From Actinoplanes lobatus (GTDB lineage: Bacteria > Actinomycetota > Actinomycetes > Mycobacteriales > Micromonosporaceae): 64,000 nt of DNA. Each line of letters begins with the position of its first letter. The first letter of the stretch is position 1. The notes below the pieces were generated by a model, which did no database searches, was not told the origin of the DNA, and saw only the letters and a program-made list of their open reading frames with translations. The DNA lies in contig NZ_JACHNC010000001.1 in the NCBI RefSeq assembly GCF_014205215.1, positions 4,221,001-4,285,000 of the forward strand, in the 5' to 3' direction. Of the stretch, positions 55,741 through 63,005 are shown piece by piece. The position numbers were made by a program, and so were the translations under genes.

Positions 55741-56010
55741 AGTCGCAGGCGGCCCGCAGCCGACCCACCTCCTGCCGAGGTCGAGATCGCCTGGCGCCAG
55801 GTCCGGGCTGTTCGGTGTTCTCGGAGTCGCCAGTGGTCTGTGATTGGCGGAAGGTGCCTGCCGGGGTCGAGATCGCCTGGTGCTAGGCCTGGGCTGTTCG
55901 GTGTCTTCGGTGTCGTGGGTGGTCTGTGGTTGGCGGAAGCCGCCTGCTGCCTTCGGGATCGTCTGGTATTCGGCCCGGGCTGTTCGGGGCCGTCGGGGCC
56001 TGCGGTCGGC
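55741..56010 (+). repeat. 86-bp non-coding tandem repeat, about 3 copies
   Basis: TCG(A/G)GATCG(C/T)CTGG followed by GGGCTGTTCGG recurs at 55781, 55867 and 55953, a period of exactly 86. The array fills most of the 342-bp gap between the F420-type gene and the secreted repeat protein, and ends about 40 bp before the latter's RBS. Copies have diverged by roughly 20-30%. No coding frame is convincing; 86 is not a multiple of three. Confidence 0.85.
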
Positions 56011-56053
56011 GAAAGCGGCCCGCCGACGTGAGGGGTGGAGGAAAATTCATGTA

Positions 56054-57028
56054 ATGGGGGTATTGAAGAGTTTCTCAACCATTGTTGCGCTTTCCGTGGG
56101 TCTCGGCCTGTCGGTCGCCACCGTTCCGGCCACCCCGGCCGTGGCGGGGCCTACCGTCGAGCCGGGCTCGGATCTTGAGGAATTGCTGCTCACCGAGGAG
56201 GACCTGCCGTGGGGTTACACGGGCCAGGAACTGCCGGACGCCGCCGAGCTGTTCCATGACGTGATCGCCGGATACGACGTGGACCGGGATGTCTGCGCCG
56301 TGCCGGGCGTCGCGTCGATGGCGGACATGCCGGACCATCGGCCGTACGCCGAACCGGCGGACCTGCGTGAACCGATGAAGGCGCACGAACCGGCGGACCT
56401 GCGTGAACCGGTGAAGGCGCACGAACCGGCGGACCTGCGTGAACCGATGAAGGCGCACGAACCGGTGGACTTGCGTGAACCGGTGAAGGCGCACGAACCG
56501 GCGAACATGCACGAACCGGCGAACATGCATGAACCGGTGGACATGCATGAACCGGCGAACATGCATGAACCGGCTGAGGGGGAGCAGGGCGAGAGCGCCG
56601 CCGCTGTCTTCGTCAACGAGAGGAAGGGGCTGTTCGCCCTGGAGCTGCTGGCCGACACCGGTCAGGAGATCGCCGTCGACATGGTCAGCGACACGATGGA
56701 CGTGCTCGAGGAGTGCCCGACGATCGAGCAGGAGGGCATCGACCTGACCATGTCGCCGCTGAGGTGGAAGCCCCGCCTCGGTGACGAGTCGGTCGGCCTC
56801 TCCATGGTTCTCCGGGTCACCGATGGCGACGTCGAGATGGCCCTGTACGGCAAGCTGGTCGTCGTCGCGCAGGACGACCTGTCGGTGACGGTGGGTCTGG
56901 TCGGTCTGCAGGAACCGCGCGAGCGGGACCTCAAGAGGATCGCGAGGGCGGCCGTGCAGAAGATCGAGGACGTGGAGCCGGCCGGTCCCTACCTCATGGA
57001 CCGCACCGAGCCGGGGCGAAACCCCTGA
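56054..57028 (+). CDS. Secreted protein with expanded EPADLREPMKAH-type repeats
   Basis: The 324-aa protein starts at ATG 56054, 11 nt after GGAGGAAAA, with a signal peptide ending near AVAG (residue 33). A conserved-looking N-terminal part (DLEELLLTEEDLPWGYTG) and C-terminal beta-rich part (about 185-315) flank an inserted repeat region (about 100-175). That region has four 12-aa units (EPADLREPMKAH type) and then 6-aa units (EPANMH type). The flanking parts together resemble PknH-type or other extracellular sensor-like domains, but this is weak. The repeats are probably an expansion inside a loop. Confidence 0.65.
   Translation: MGVLKSFSTIVALSVGLGLSVATVPATPAVAGPTVEPGSDLEELLLTEEDLPWGYTGQELPDAAELFHDVIAGYDVDRDVCAVPGVASMADMPDHRPYAEPADLREPMKAHEPADLREPVKAHEPADLREPMKAHEPVDLREPVKAHEPANMHEPANMHEPVDMHEPANMHEPAEGEQGESAAAVFVNERKGLFALELLADTGQEIAVDMVSDTMDVLEECPTIEQEGIDLTMSPLRWKPRLGDESVGLSMVLRVTDGDVEMALYGKLVVVAQDDLSVTVGLVGLQEPRERDLKRIARAAVQKIEDVEPAGPYLMDRTEPGRNP
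56351..56578 (+). repeat. In-frame 36-bp and 18-bp coding repeats
   Basis: GAACCGGCGG recurs at 56351, 56387 and 56423, with a GAACCGGTGG variant at 56459 (period 36). From 56495 the array switches to 18-bp units (GAACCGGCGAACATGCAC type) at 56495, 56513, 56531, 56549 and 56567. Near-identity of copies indicates recent slippage or recombination. Confidence 0.95.
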
Positions 57029-57077
57029 GAGCGGGATCTGAATCGGAACTGTTCGTCTGACTCGATCAGTGGTGGGT

Positions 57078-57103
57078 ACCCTCGTGCCGCGCGGCACGGG
57101 GGT
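57078..57103. terminator. Bidirectional hairpin terminator
   Basis: The centre CGTGCCGCGCGGCACG (57083-57098) is a perfect palindrome, extended by ACCC and GGGT on the outside with one mismatch/wobble. It lies between the convergent secreted-repeat and DUF6985 genes. Confidence 0.7.
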
Positions 57104-57105
57104 GC

Positions 57106-57648
57106 TCACCCTTCTGTCCTGGAGGGGCGGCGGCGGTAGATCACATCCTCGGTCAGTTCGTCGAAGGTGCCCAGGTTGCGGAGGGTGCCGGTGGACGGGC
57201 CGACCAGGGTGATCGCGGCGCCGTCGCGGAAGACCAGGTCCAGGCCGTGTTCCTCCTCCCAGTCGCAGTCGCAGGCCACCCGCACGTAGACCCGGCGGTC
57301 GTCGTGCGAATCACGGACGACCAGGGGTTCGGTCCCGAGTGTCACGTAGTCGAGGACCTGGCCGGGGCCGGGGATGTCGGCATACAGCTCGTCCTCCTCG
57401 CCGCAGGCGAGGACCTCCTCGATGATGTCGCGGTAGTACTCGAAGATCGCGGGGGCGGCCGCGGTCAGCACGGTCCGGTCGAGGGCCAGGAACGCGCCGA
57501 TCGCGGCGTGGAAATCGGGGCCGCCGTCGTAGCCCTCGACCGCGATCCGGCACAGCGCGCCACCCAGCACCGGCACCGGCACGGGGGCACTGCGAAACGA
57601 GCCCAGGTGCTCGTGGTGCTCGACCGGGCCCAGTCCGGGGATCTCCAT
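57106..57648 (-). CDS. DUF6985-like protein
   Basis: The 180-aa protein from ATG 57648 starts MEIPGLGPVEHHEHLGSF and contains CDCDWEEEHGLDLVFRDG, which looks like DUF6985. It is acidic and soluble with no signal. ATG 57660 is in frame but adds MVVA without a better RBS. Function is unknown; immunity-like roles have been proposed for similar small actinobacterial proteins, but nothing here shows a toxin partner. Confidence 0.6.
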   Translation of the reverse strand: MEIPGLGPVEHHEHLGSFRSAPVPVPVLGGALCRIAVEGYDGGPDFHAAIGAFLALDRTVLTAAAPAIFEYYRDIIEEVLACGEEDELYADIPGPGQVLDYVTLGTEPLVVRDSHDDRRVYVRVACDCDWEEEHGLDLVFRDGAAITLVGPSTGTLRNLGTFDELTEDVIYRRRPSRTEG

Positions 57649-57660
57649 CGCGACCACCAT

Positions 57661-57937
57661 AGCGCGCGAGAATGATTACCCACCATGGATCACTCTGCGT
57701 AGTCATTGGGCGGGAGGATCCGTTGTGAACGGAGCGTGAGCATCGATCGGAGACCGGTTAGCGCCTCGTCGAGAAAATTTTCCAGGCGTGGCACACATGG
57801 TCGCTGAGCTGCGATGAAGTCGGGGCTTTTGCGGTCCTGCGGGAGGGGTCCGCGAAGTTTGCGTTGAACCGTCCGGCCGCCGGATCCCGTATGGCCCCCC
57901 AACCGATGACATCGACATCCAACGACGAGGAGTGATT
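57661..57937. other. Divergent promoter region of the EGAA-repeat protein gene
   Basis: The 277 bases contain no gene. They include a CCGTTGTGAACGG inverted repeat near 57720-57732 and an AT-rich palindrome GAAAATTTTC (57773-57782), unusual in this GC-rich DNA. Both are candidate regulatory sites only. Confidence 0.4.
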
Positions 57938-58780
57938 ATGAGGGCGCGCTCGTACCGACGGAACCCGGGCAGTCGGCGGAAGACGATCGGCGCGGTGGTG
58001 GTCGCGGGAGTGTTGGTGGTCAGCGGGGTGACCGGTATGCAACTGGCGTCGGCCGGCACCGAGAAGAAGGCCGCCGATCTGGTGAGTGTCGACGGTCAGC
58101 AGTTCGACATCTCGCAATGTGCCGAGCTTCAGGTCAACGCGGGCAGCGTGATCTGTGACGGCGAGCCGCTGGCCCCGGTGGAGGCGCAGGCCCCCGAGGA
58201 GGCGGCCGCCGATTCGGCCGTCGCGCTCGAGGCGGCGTGCGACACGTTCGCCGCCGATGTGGCCGCGGCCGCCGGTGAGGCCGGTGCCGAGGAGGCGGCG
58301 GAGGCTGCCGAGGACCCGGCCGCCGCGAAGGCCGAGAACCGCGCCCTCGCCAAGAAGTACCTCAAGGTCCTCAAGGCCGCTGGAAAGGCCGGCAAGGGCG
58401 GAAAGGCGGGGAAGGGCGCAGCCGAGGAGGGTGCCGCTCAGGAGGGTGCCGCTCAGGAGGGCGCCGCTGAGGAGGGCGCCGCTGAGGAGGGTGCTGCCGG
58501 TGAGCAGGCCGGTGCTCAGGATGCCGCCGCGGTCGCCGTGGCCTCCGCTCAGCAGGCCCTGCTCCAGTCCTGCCTGGCGCTCGCCGACGCCAAGGCGGTA
58601 GCCGCCGCGGGCGCCGGCGCTGCCGATGAGGGCGCCGCGGATGAGGGCGCCGCCGCTGAGGAGGGCGCCGCCGGCGAGGGTGCCGCTGAGGAGGGCGCTG
58701 CCGGCGAGGGCGCTGCGGATGAGGGTGCCGCCGATCAGGGTGCCGCCGGCGAGGAGGCCACCACGACCCGGGGCCGCTGA
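57938..58780 (+). CDS. Exported Ala/Glu-rich protein with EGAA-type pentad repeats
   Basis: The 280-aa protein starts at ATG 57938 with GAGGAG 5 nt upstream. It has a basic N-terminus and a signal peptide or anchor (IGAVVVAGVLVVSGVTGMQLA, ending ASA near 37). A short region with two Cys (ISQCAELQVNAGSVICDG) follows, then a low-complexity part: EEGAA/QEGAA pentads at about 165-190 and 230-275, with a third and fourth Cys between. It ends TTTRGR. The pentads are 15-bp DNA repeats. No family was recognised. A surface or matrix-like protein is a guess from composition. Confidence 0.65.
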   Translation: MRARSYRRNPGSRRKTIGAVVVAGVLVVSGVTGMQLASAGTEKKAADLVSVDGQQFDISQCAELQVNAGSVICDGEPLAPVEAQAPEEAAADSAVALEAACDTFAADVAAAAGEAGAEEAAEAAEDPAAAKAENRALAKKYLKVLKAAGKAGKGGKAGKGAAEEGAAQEGAAQEGAAEEGAAEEGAAGEQAGAQDAAAVAVASAQQALLQSCLALADAKAVAAAGAGAADEGAADEGAAAEEGAAGEGAAEEGAAGEGAADEGAADQGAAGEEATTTRGR

Positions 58781-58792
58781 CCCCCCGAGAGC

Positions 58793-58840
58793 CGTGACGG
58801 TGGCCCGGGCGAAATGGGCGGAGCCCGGGCCACCGTCACG
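58793..58840 (+). terminator. Strong hairpin terminator
   Basis: CGTGACGGTGGCCCGGGC (58793-58810) and its exact complement (58823-58840) form an 18-bp stem with a 12-nt loop, just after the EGAA-repeat gene. Confidence 0.85.
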
Positions 58841-58923
58841 CGGCTCGCGGCGGGACTCGGCAGATCCGTACGAGCACATCGATTTTTGCCGTAACCGCGA
58901 CGGACTCCCCTCGTTGGACCGAT

Positions 58924-59778
58924 ATGGGGCGTCGAATCGTCGCGGCCTTGGTCTGGGCCGTGGTCCTGGCCGGAACGGTGTCGCCCGCGGTGGGCGCCGA
59001 GGCTGCCGACCCCACCGGCGTTGCGGCCCGGCTCGACCGGCTGACGCTGGAGATCTCCGGGAACGTGGTGGAGCGCCGGGCGCACCTGCTGGTCAACTAT
59101 CACCGGGTGGAGGGTGGCATCGAGGCCTGCATGCGGGCTCTCGGAAAGTCCTACCAGCGCCACCCTTATGTGGATTTCTACCGTGATTTCACCGATGCCG
59201 ATCTGGGCTTCGGCACCGGCTACGGCACGGTCTTCGACTCGCCGACCGACCGTGGCCGGATCCAGGTGCTGAACGAGCAGGCTGCCACCCGGGTGTGGGA
59301 GTCCGGCCTCTACGACTACGCCACCCCGCCGGCGCCCGGCCTGGACGGTTGCCGGGAGCGGTTCGGCAACCGCGATTACCAGGACCCCGACCCGCCGCAT
59401 CCGGCCGTCGACCGGCTGAGCGGCTTTCCCGAGCTGGTGGCGATCGTGAGCCGGGATCCGGGCGTGCGCGACGGCATGCGGCACTATCCGAAATGCATGA
59501 AGCAGAGGTACGGGTACGACGTGCCCGGCGAGCGCACCGATCTCCTCTTCGCGCCCCGCCTGGATCCACCCCCGAATCCTGGCTGGGATCAGGCGGTCGC
59601 CGAGATCGCCGCGGTGCACGCCGCCGATGCCGACTGCCGGCGCCCGGCCTACGGCATCGCTGTCCGGATCGTCGGCGAGCACCTGGACCACTGGGAGAAG
59701 CGGCATCGGTCCGAACTGGACGCGATCCGTGCCGCGTGGCGTCAACGGGTGAGCGAGGCCGCGCGGTATCACAACTGA
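58924..59778 (+). CDS. Secreted protein of unknown function
   Basis: The 284-aa protein has a signal peptide (RRIVAALVWAVVLAGTVSPAVGAEA, cleavage about residue 25) and a soluble mature part with four or more Cys in spaced positions (GGIEACMRAL, DGCRERFG, YPKCMKQRYG, DADCRRPA), which may form disulphides. It is mostly helical with many Asp, Arg and Tyr. No family was recognised. The RBS is weak. The GNAT gene follows after 2 bp, so the two may be co-transcribed. Confidence 0.65.
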   Translation: MGRRIVAALVWAVVLAGTVSPAVGAEAADPTGVAARLDRLTLEISGNVVERRAHLLVNYHRVEGGIEACMRALGKSYQRHPYVDFYRDFTDADLGFGTGYGTVFDSPTDRGRIQVLNEQAATRVWESGLYDYATPPAPGLDGCRERFGNRDYQDPDPPHPAVDRLSGFPELVAIVSRDPGVRDGMRHYPKCMKQRYGYDVPGERTDLLFAPRLDPPPNPGWDQAVAEIAAVHAADADCRRPAYGIAVRIVGEHLDHWEKRHRSELDAIRAAWRQRVSEAARYHN

Positions 59779-59780
59779 CC

Positions 59781-60317
59781 ATGGCGATCCGGCAGGCGAC
59801 CCCCGGCGACGCCGCCGCGCTGGCGGTGGTGCACGTGCGCACCTGGCAGGCCACGTACGCGGGTCACGTCCCCGGCGACTACCTGGACTCCCTGGATCCG
59901 GCCGAGCGGGAGCCCGCGTGGCGCAGCCGGCTGGCCGGGATCAGCCCGCCGGCGGCGGTGCTGGTGTGGGACGACGACGGCGGTGTGCCGGTGGGGTTCG
60001 CCGCGCTCCGGGAGAGCCGGGACGGCGAAGCGGGCGTCGGCGAGATCGCCGCGATCTACCTGCTGCCGGAACACTGGGGACGCGGGGCGGGCCGGGCGCT
60101 GATGGCCGCCGCGCTGCGACACCTCGCGGGCGCCGGTTTCGGTGAGGCGACGCTGTGGGTGCTGGGTTCCAATGTGCGGGCGCGGCGGTTCTACGAGGCG
60201 GCCGGGTGGCGGCCGGACGGCGCCGGGAAGGTCGACGACTCGTACGGTTTTCCGCTGGCCGAGGTGCGTTACCGCCGCGGCCTGGACGATCAGGGTTTGC
60301 GGCCGACCGCCCCGTAG
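59781..60317 (+). CDS. GNAT-family N-acetyltransferase
   Basis: The 178-aa protein has the acetyl-CoA motif A region IAAIYLLPEHWGRGAGRALMAAAL (here split as IAAIYLLPEHWGRG and AGRALMAAAL, about 92-115) and motif B LWVLGSNVRARRFYEAAGW (about 130). It is likely cytoplasmic and acetylates an amine, antibiotic or protein N-terminus; the substrate is unknown. ATG 59781 directly follows the preceding stop. Its 3' end overlaps the convergent methyltransferase gene by 28 bp. Confidence 0.85.
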   Translation: MAIRQATPGDAAALAVVHVRTWQATYAGHVPGDYLDSLDPAEREPAWRSRLAGISPPAAVLVWDDDGGVPVGFAALRESRDGEAGVGEIAAIYLLPEHWGRGAGRALMAAALRHLAGAGFGEATLWVLGSNVRARRFYEAAGWRPDGAGKVDDSYGFPLAEVRYRRGLDDQGLRPTAP

Positions 60318-60925
60318 ACGGCGACCTGGTCGGGTGCGGGCCGCTGGTGTGCCGGGACCTCGGGGAGCCATTCGGAGACCGGCACGATGCCCGGTCCGAT
60401 CAGGCCCAGTCCGGTGAAGAACTCGGCGAACTCGGCCCGGCTGCGCGGCCTGCCGCCGGCCGGCATCGTGTCCGGCGTGCCGTGGTCGAGGGTGATGTTG
60501 GTGGCGGCCAGGTAGCTGCCGGACGGGAGCGCGGCGAGCAGTTCGCGGACGATCTCCCGGGCCCGCGCGTGGTCGGGCAGGAGATCCAGTACGGCGATGA
60601 GGATCAGCCCGACCGGCCGGTTCAGGTCGAGGGTCTCCTTGAGCAGCGGGTGGTCGAGGATGGCACCCGGGTTGCGCAGGTCCTCCTCGATGAAGGTCGC
60701 GGCGCCGGCCGGCAGCGCGCGGGCGTGTACACCGATCTTCGGGTCGTTGTCGACGTAGACGACCCGGGCGTGCGGCACCCGGCGCTGTGCGATCTCGTGG
60801 GTGTTGCCGCCGCTGGGCAGGCCGGCGCCGATGTCGAGGAACTGGCCGACCCGCGCCTCTTCGGCCAGGAACCGCACCGCACGCTGGAGGAACGCCCGGC
60901 TCTCGCGGGACGGTGGCTCGGTCAC
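60290..60925 (-). CDS. DUF574/Methyltransf_19-type SAM methyltransferase, N-terminally short
   Basis: The 211-aa protein carries the DUF574 core: NRAFLQRAVRFL-like start (residues 8-20), FLDIGAGLPSGGNTHEIAQ (about 29) and VVYVDNDPKIGVHARAL (about 55). Typical members are about 260-280 aa and begin with a VYDYxLGGKDN segment, absent here. The gene starts at GTG 60925 with GGAGG 7 nt upstream, so the short form seems to be the expressed one. The lost segment forms part of the cofactor/substrate lid in relatives, so activity is uncertain. It is divergent from the dioxygenase-like gene. Confidence 0.75.
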   Translation of the reverse strand: MTEPPSRESRAFLQRAVRFLAEEARVGQFLDIGAGLPSGGNTHEIAQRRVPHARVVYVDNDPKIGVHARALPAGAATFIEEDLRNPGAILDHPLLKETLDLNRPVGLILIAVLDLLPDHARAREIVRELLAALPSGSYLAATNITLDHGTPDTMPAGGRPRSRAEFAEFFTGLGLIGPGIVPVSEWLPEVPAHQRPAPDQVAVYGAVGRKP

Positions 60926-61060
60926 CGGATGTCCTCCGTTCCGTATCGAAGTGGGGCGATCGCGCCGACCCTATCGCAGAGATCCAACCGGGAACCTGTT
61001 AACACGACGGCAATGTTCATGCCGGGCTGACAGTGGGCCACAGGGCATTCAAAGACTCCG

Positions 61061-61080
61061 GTGTTTGCATGGGCGGGCAA
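61061..61080. promoter_or_regulatory. Small inverted repeat upstream of the dioxygenase-like gene
   Basis: GTTTGC and GCAAAC are separated by eight bases about 30-50 bp before ATG 61111, close to the RBS. A regulator-binding or hairpin role is possible, but no family consensus is recognised. Confidence 0.3.
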
Positions 61081-61110
61081 ACCCCCACCGAGCGGCATAT
61101 CGGAGGACAG

Positions 61111-62088
61111 ATGACGACCTATCAAGGGCGCCCCCTACCCCATCCCGAGGAGGAGGTGTTCGACCAGGGCCTCGGCTTCGACATGGGCACCCTGATGGGC
61201 CGGCGGAAGCTTTTGCGGGCCTTCGGCGTCGGCGCGCTCACTCTCGGCGTGGCCGCCTGCACCTCCACGACCTCCTCGTCGCCGCAGTCCACGTCCGCCG
61301 CGACCACCGCCAACTCGTCGGAGATCCCGGACGAGACGGCGGGACCCTATCCGGGTGACGGCTCGAACGGGCCGGACGTGCTGGAGCAGAGCGGCATCGT
61401 CCGCAGCGACATCCGGTCCAGCTTCGGCGACGCGAAGGGTACGGCCGAGGGCGTGCCGATGACGCTGGAGCTGACCATCCAGGATCTCGCCAACGGCGGG
61501 GCGGCCTTCGCCGGGGTGGCGGTCTACGTCTGGCACTGCGACCGGGCCGGCCTCTACTCGATGTACTCCGAAGGGGCCACCGAGGAGAACTACCTGCGGG
61601 GCGTGCAGATCGCCGACGACTCCGGGAAGGTGACGTTCACCAGCATCTTCCCGGCCTGCTACACCGGACGGTGGCCGCACATCCACTTCGAGGTCTACCC
61701 GGGCCAGGCCGACATCACCGACAGCACCAAGGCCATCGCGACGTCCCAGGTCGCCATTCCGAAGGAGTACTGCGACACGGTCTACAAGGAGAAGGGGTAC
61801 GAGGCCTCGGTCACCAACCTGGCCCAGCTCACCCTGGAGACCGACAACGTCTTCGGTGACGACGCCGGCGCGGAGCAGTTGGGGACCGTCACCGGTGACG
61901 TGGGCAGCGGGTACACCGTGGCGCTGACGGTCGGGGTGGACACCACCACGACTCCGGCCGGTGGAGGGGCGCCTCCCGGTGGCGGTGCGCCTCCCGGTGG
62001 CGGTGCGCCGGGCGGTGCTCCGCCGAGTGGTGCGCCGGGCGGCGGTGGCCCGGGTGGTGCTCCGCCGTCGGGTCCGCCGCCCGCCTGA
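61111..62088 (+). CDS. Intradiol-dioxygenase-like lipoprotein with Gly/Pro-rich tail
   Basis: The 325-aa protein starts at ATG 61111 with GGAGG 4 nt upstream. A twin-arginine-like region (GRRKLLRAFGVGALTLGV) ends in a lipobox AAC at about residue 50. The catalytic domain (about 80-270) has the intradiol Fe ligands: Tyr in ENYLRGVQ and the Tyr-His-His set in ACYTGRWPHIHFEVY. The motif GPYPGDG also fits. The last 45 residues are Gly/Pro-rich repeats (GGGAPP). Such exported proteins occur in actinomycetes and are assumed to open catechol rings; the natural substrate is unclear. A two-helix membrane protein follows. Confidence 0.83.
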   Translation: MTTYQGRPLPHPEEEVFDQGLGFDMGTLMGRRKLLRAFGVGALTLGVAACTSTTSSSPQSTSAATTANSSEIPDETAGPYPGDGSNGPDVLEQSGIVRSDIRSSFGDAKGTAEGVPMTLELTIQDLANGGAAFAGVAVYVWHCDRAGLYSMYSEGATEENYLRGVQIADDSGKVTFTSIFPACYTGRWPHIHFEVYPGQADITDSTKAIATSQVAIPKEYCDTVYKEKGYEASVTNLAQLTLETDNVFGDDAGAEQLGTVTGDVGSGYTVALTVGVDTTTTPAGGGAPPGGGAPPGGGAPGGAPPSGAPGGGGPGGAPPSGPPPA

Positions 62089-62149
62089 TCGATCCGTCTC
62101 ATCCCTCCGGGGTGACGACCGATTTCGATGCCCTCGGCAGGGTGGGCCC

Positions 62150-62587
62150 ATGGCACGCTCAGGGCGCCCCGGAGGCGCGGTTCCCCTCATCGGTCTTCTG
62201 GTGGCCATCGCCGGCGTTGTGCTCCTCATCGCCGGCGTGGTCACGTACGCGGTGGTCAGCTCCACCCTTTCGGACCAGCACATCACGGTGTCCGAGGACG
62301 CCGACAACTTTGCCGGACAGCACGTCGACCAGCCATGGGAGGCGTACGCGGAGGCCAGTGTCATCGCCGAGCACGCCTCCGAGATGGCGGACGGAAAGAC
62401 CTACGCCGAGCTGCCCCGTGACGATCCCCGGCGCGAGTCGGTGATGACCGCCTCCTTCCTCCAGGCCTCGCTCTTCACCTCGGTGGTGGCGTTCGGGGTG
62501 GCGGCGCTCGCGGCCGGTCTCGGCATCCTGTTCGTCCTGATCGGCATCTCCCTGCGCCGGGTCGCCCGGGCGCCGGCGGCACCGTGA
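62150..62587 (+). CDS. Two-helix membrane protein often misnamed 'LigA'
   Basis: The 145-aa protein has a first helix (about 12-34, VPLIGLLVAIAGVVLLIAGVV), an external segment with ITVSEDADNF and KTYAELPRDDPRR, and a second helix (about 108-133). Close actinomycete relatives share this layout and are sometimes labelled 'aromatic ring-opening dioxygenase LigA', but no LigA catalytic domain is visible. The RBS (AGGGTGG) is 4-5 nt before ATG 62150. It is 61 bp after the dioxygenase-like lipoprotein gene, so a shared operon is possible. Confidence 0.7.
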   Translation: MARSGRPGGAVPLIGLLVAIAGVVLLIAGVVTYAVVSSTLSDQHITVSEDADNFAGQHVDQPWEAYAEASVIAEHASEMADGKTYAELPRDDPRRESVMTASFLQASLFTSVVAFGVAALAAGLGILFVLIGISLRRVARAPAAP

Positions 62588-62604
62588 CCGGCCTCTCCTC
62601 GCCG

Positions 62605-62646
62605 GGGTCGCGACTAGTTGGATTCTCGACTAGTCTGGATCGCGAC
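62605..62646 (+). promoter_or_regulatory. Candidate PadR operator/promoter
   Basis: Two ACTAGT palindromes (62613-62618 and 62629-62634) sit 16 bp apart, and outer TCGCGA palindromes flank both. The paired spacing ends just before the PadR gene's GAGGAGG, which fits autorepression by the dimeric regulator. Confidence 0.5.
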
Positions 62647-62657
62647 GAGGAGGGGCC

Positions 62658-63005
62658 ATGGGTGTCGATCCGGAGCCGGAGGCCGGCTGGGTGCGGGCCG
62701 TTCTCGAGATGGCGGTGCTCGCCGCGCTGACCGAGGGCGACCAGCACGGCTATGCCCTGGCGCAACGCCTCGCCGGGCAGGGGCTGGGAAAGGTGCGCGG
62801 TGGCGTGCTCTATCCGGTGCTCAACCGGATGGAGATCGACGCCGTCGTCGAGTCCAGCTGGCATGCGGGGCAGGGCGGTCCGGGGCGGAAGGTCTACGCC
62901 ATCACCGCGTCCGGGCGGCATCGGCTGTCCGGGCAGCGGGTGGCGTGGGGCCGGTTCGCCGACAGCCTGACCCGCTATCTGGAGCAGACGGCGGAGGCGA
63001 CATGA
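62658..63005 (+). CDS. PadR-family transcriptional regulator
   Basis: The 115-aa protein is a minimal PadR: a winged helix (about 12-80, EMAVLAALTEGDQHGYALAQ and GKVRGGVLYPVLNRMEIDAV), the wing GRKVYAITASGRHRL and a short C-terminal dimerisation helix. GAGGAGG lies 5 nt before ATG 62658. It overlaps the next gene by four bases (ATGA at 63002-63005), the usual arrangement of a PadR with a membrane effector. An ACTAGT pair upstream is a candidate operator. Confidence 0.87.
   Translation: MGVDPEPEAGWVRAVLEMAVLAALTEGDQHGYALAQRLAGQGLGKVRGGVLYPVLNRMEIDAVVESSWHAGQGGPGRKVYAITASGRHRLSGQRVAWGRFADSLTRYLEQTAEAT

Noticed and set aside
62150..62587. LigA aromatic ring-opening dioxygenase
   Set aside because: The name is sometimes given to such two-helix membrane proteins, but no dioxygenase fold or metal site is visible.
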